Origin: a bacterium
Lineage (GTDB): Bacteria > UBA9089 > UBA9088
DNA: 7,805 nt
NCBI GenBank assembly: GCA_003498085.1
Contig: DNCM01000102.1
Location: 1-7,805, forward strand
Direction: 5' to 3'
Of this stretch, positions 6,908 through 7,805 are shown piece after piece. The notes beneath the pieces are model-generated. The model did no database searches. It saw only the letters and a list, made by a program, of their open reading frames with translations, and was not told where the DNA came from. A program made the position numbers and the translations under genes. How positions within the stretch are numbered: the stretch's first letter is position 1; every line of letters begins with the position of its first letter.

Positions 6908-7467
6908 TTAAGGCAGAGGAAGCAAGGGAAGGAAGGGTTATTCAGGTAGGAGGAAAGATTTACAAGGTTTTAGGTCTTGAATTTGGTGGTGCCGCAAAGG
7001 CAGGAAGGATTGTTCATCTTAAGGTTCAAAATATAGAAAATCAGGCAATCACAGCTTTAACATTCCATGGGAATGATATGGTTGATGATGTAACACTTGA
7101 GAGGTATTCAATGGAATATATTTACAACGATGGAGCAAACTATTACTTCATGAATAAAGAAACATATGAGCAGTTTCCAGTTCCAACAAGCATCGTTGGA
7201 GACTCTGCATCTTACCTTAAGGAAGGGTCAGGGATAATAGTTGAGTTTTATGATGGAAGACCTGTAAACATTGAATTTCCAAGGATAATAGAGATTAAGG
7301 TTACATCCTGTGCAAGTGGCATAAAAGAGGGCTCGTCTGGTGCTCCATTTAAGGAGGCAATCCTTGAGAATGGGATGGAGATCCTTGTCCCACAATTTAT
7401 AAAAGAGGGGGATATAATAAAAGTCGATACGCAATCTAGGAAATACATAGATAGGGTGAAGAAGTAG
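6904..7467 (+). CDS. efp: Elongation factor P
   Basis: EF-P binds ribosomes stalled at consecutive prolines, between the P and E sites, and stimulates peptide-bond formation. At 187 residues it has the usual three beta-barrel domains: KOW-like domain I (1 to about 64), OB domain II (about 66-125) and OB domain III (about 128-187). Landmarks are YIYNDGANYYFMN (72-84), YEQ (88-90), VEFYDGRPV (113-121), ASGI (137-140), EAILENG (151-157), VPQFIKEGD (162-170) and RVKK at the end. The domain I loop tip, whose Lys34 is lysylated in E. coli, reads GGAAKAGR (28-35). K32 aligns with Lys34, but the usual PG before it is replaced by AA. The modifying enzyme, if any, is not in the window. The ATGA overlap with the GH57 gene links it to the glucan genes, but its strong Shine-Dalgarno allows independent initiation. 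YeiP/EfpL is less likely given the loop and length. Confidence 0.96.
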   Translation: MIKAEEAREGRVIQVGGKIYKVLGLEFGGAAKAGRIVHLKVQNIENQAITALTFHGNDMVDDVTLERYSMEYIYNDGANYYFMNKETYEQFPVPTSIVGDSASYLKEGSGIIVEFYDGRPVNIEFPRIIEIKVTSCASGIKEGSSGAPFKEAILENGMEILVPQFIKEGDIIKVDTQSRKYIDRVKK

Positions 7468-7758
7468 TTAGTAAATTTTCTCATAAGGTCCGTCAAGAAT
7501 ACCAATCCAAGAAATTAAAAATTTTCTGTAAACCTACCTATAAGGCTGTAGAAGTAAGTCCTGCCTAGATTTTCTATCTTATCCAATAAACAGGGATTAT
7601 CACGATACTTAAATAATACGTAACTATTCAGCCTTTAGTCATTAGCTATTAGCTTTTGGTTTTAAATCTTCTTTAATTCATTTTATAAGTCCTTGTAGCA
7701 TTCTACTAATTTTAAAGCTAATAGCTAGAAACCAATAGCTGAATGGTTACAAATAAAG
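7468..7758. other. Non-coding region between convergent genes
   Basis: This 291-bp A+T-rich stretch separates efp (+) from the minus-strand permease end. I see no convincing coding sequence, tRNA or GC-rich hairpin followed by a T run. From 7468 to 7619 nothing stands out; from 7620 to 7750 lies the inverted repeat listed separately. Confidence 0.7.
7620..7750. repeat. Long imperfect inverted repeat, 37-bp arms
   Basis: The left arm 7620-7656 (starts GTAACTATTCAGC, ends TAGCTATTAGCTTT) matches the reverse complement of the right arm 7714-7750 (starts AAAGCTAATAGCTA, ends GCTGAATGGTTAC). By hand 30 of 37 positions agree without gaps. The spacer is 57 nt. The left arm carries a tandem heptamer ATTAGCT (7641-7654). 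The right arm ends 8 nt downstream of the stop of the minus-strand gene. It could be a small palindromic dispersed element (MITE- or REP-like) or a bidirectional transcription stop. The AAATAA found near each outer end (7611-7616 and 7751-7756) could be a target duplication, but is short, offset by 3 bp on the left and in A+T-rich DNA. Confidence 0.78.
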
Positions 7759-7805
7759 TCAGAAATGTGCCCTTGGGTCAAATATATCCCTCAGTCCATC
7801 AGCAA
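7759..7805 (-). CDS. C-terminus of a Dpp/Opp-type ABC transporter permease (partial)
   Basis: Read on the minus strand, bases 7803 to 7762 give ADGLRDIFDPRAHF followed by TGA (7761-7759). The ending [G/A]DGLRDxxDPR is highly characteristic of the DppC/OppC inner-membrane permease subunits of dipeptide, oligopeptide and nickel ABC importers (BPD_transp_1 family). Only the last 14 codons are inside the window, so subunit and substrate cannot be decided. The gene converges on efp and probably belongs to a separate transport operon entering from the right. Confidence 0.62.
   Translation of the reverse strand, partial: ADGLRDIFDPRAHF

Noticed and set aside
7248..7505. Minus-strand open frame overlapping the end of efp
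   Set aside because: It is mostly antisense to the conserved EF-P domain III and shows no protein-like conservation.
7694..7706. Small hairpin GTAG-CATT-CTAC within the inverted-repeat spacer
   Set aside because: Only a 4-bp stem with no following T run; too weak to call a terminator.

Overview
The window looks like a chromosomal stretch from an A+T-rich, diderm (LPS-making), probably anaerobic bacterium. A possible LptC implies an outer membrane. The short ThiC and the two GH57 enzymes are typical of anaerobes and thermophiles. The EF-P resembles those I associate from memory with uncultured lineages such as Omnitrophota, but I cannot place the organism firmly. Nothing here looks like a phage, plasmid, transposase or CRISPR locus.

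Layout: bases 3-62 hold the probable last codons of an upstream gene. They are followed on the + strand by thiC (71-1300), an lptC-like lipoprotein gene (1263-1784), galT (1821-2849), a GH57 alpha-amylase/amylopullulanase-type gene (2851-4926), a GH57 4-alpha-glucanotransferase-type gene (4949-6907) and efp (6904-7467). Gaps are -38, 36, 1, 22 and -4 bp, so the whole run may be one transcript. From 7468 to 7758 there is a 291-bp non-coding stretch containing a large imperfect inverted repeat (7620-7750, 37-bp arms). The last 47 bp encode, on the minus strand, what looks like the C-terminus of a dipeptide/oligopeptide ABC permease, so the repeat lies between convergent genes.

The central three genes form a plausible cytoplasmic alpha-glucan module. 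One GH57 enzyme would cut glycogen or maltodextrin, the second would disproportionate the oligosaccharides, and the GalT-family protein would exchange a nucleotidyl group between a sugar nucleotide and a hexose-1-phosphate. The GalT has two CxxC pairs, as in the plant ADP-glucose phosphorylase relative, so its substrate may be glucose-1-phosphate rather than galactose-1-phosphate. thiC (thiamine pyrimidine), lptC (LPS export) and efp (translation) are housekeeping neighbours with no obvious functional link.

I found no clearly new system. The points most worth a second look are the Asn replacing the region-1 His in the second GH57 enzyme, the non-canonical EF-P loop, the GalT/GH57 pairing, the orphan lipoprotein LptC, and the inverted repeat between convergent genes.
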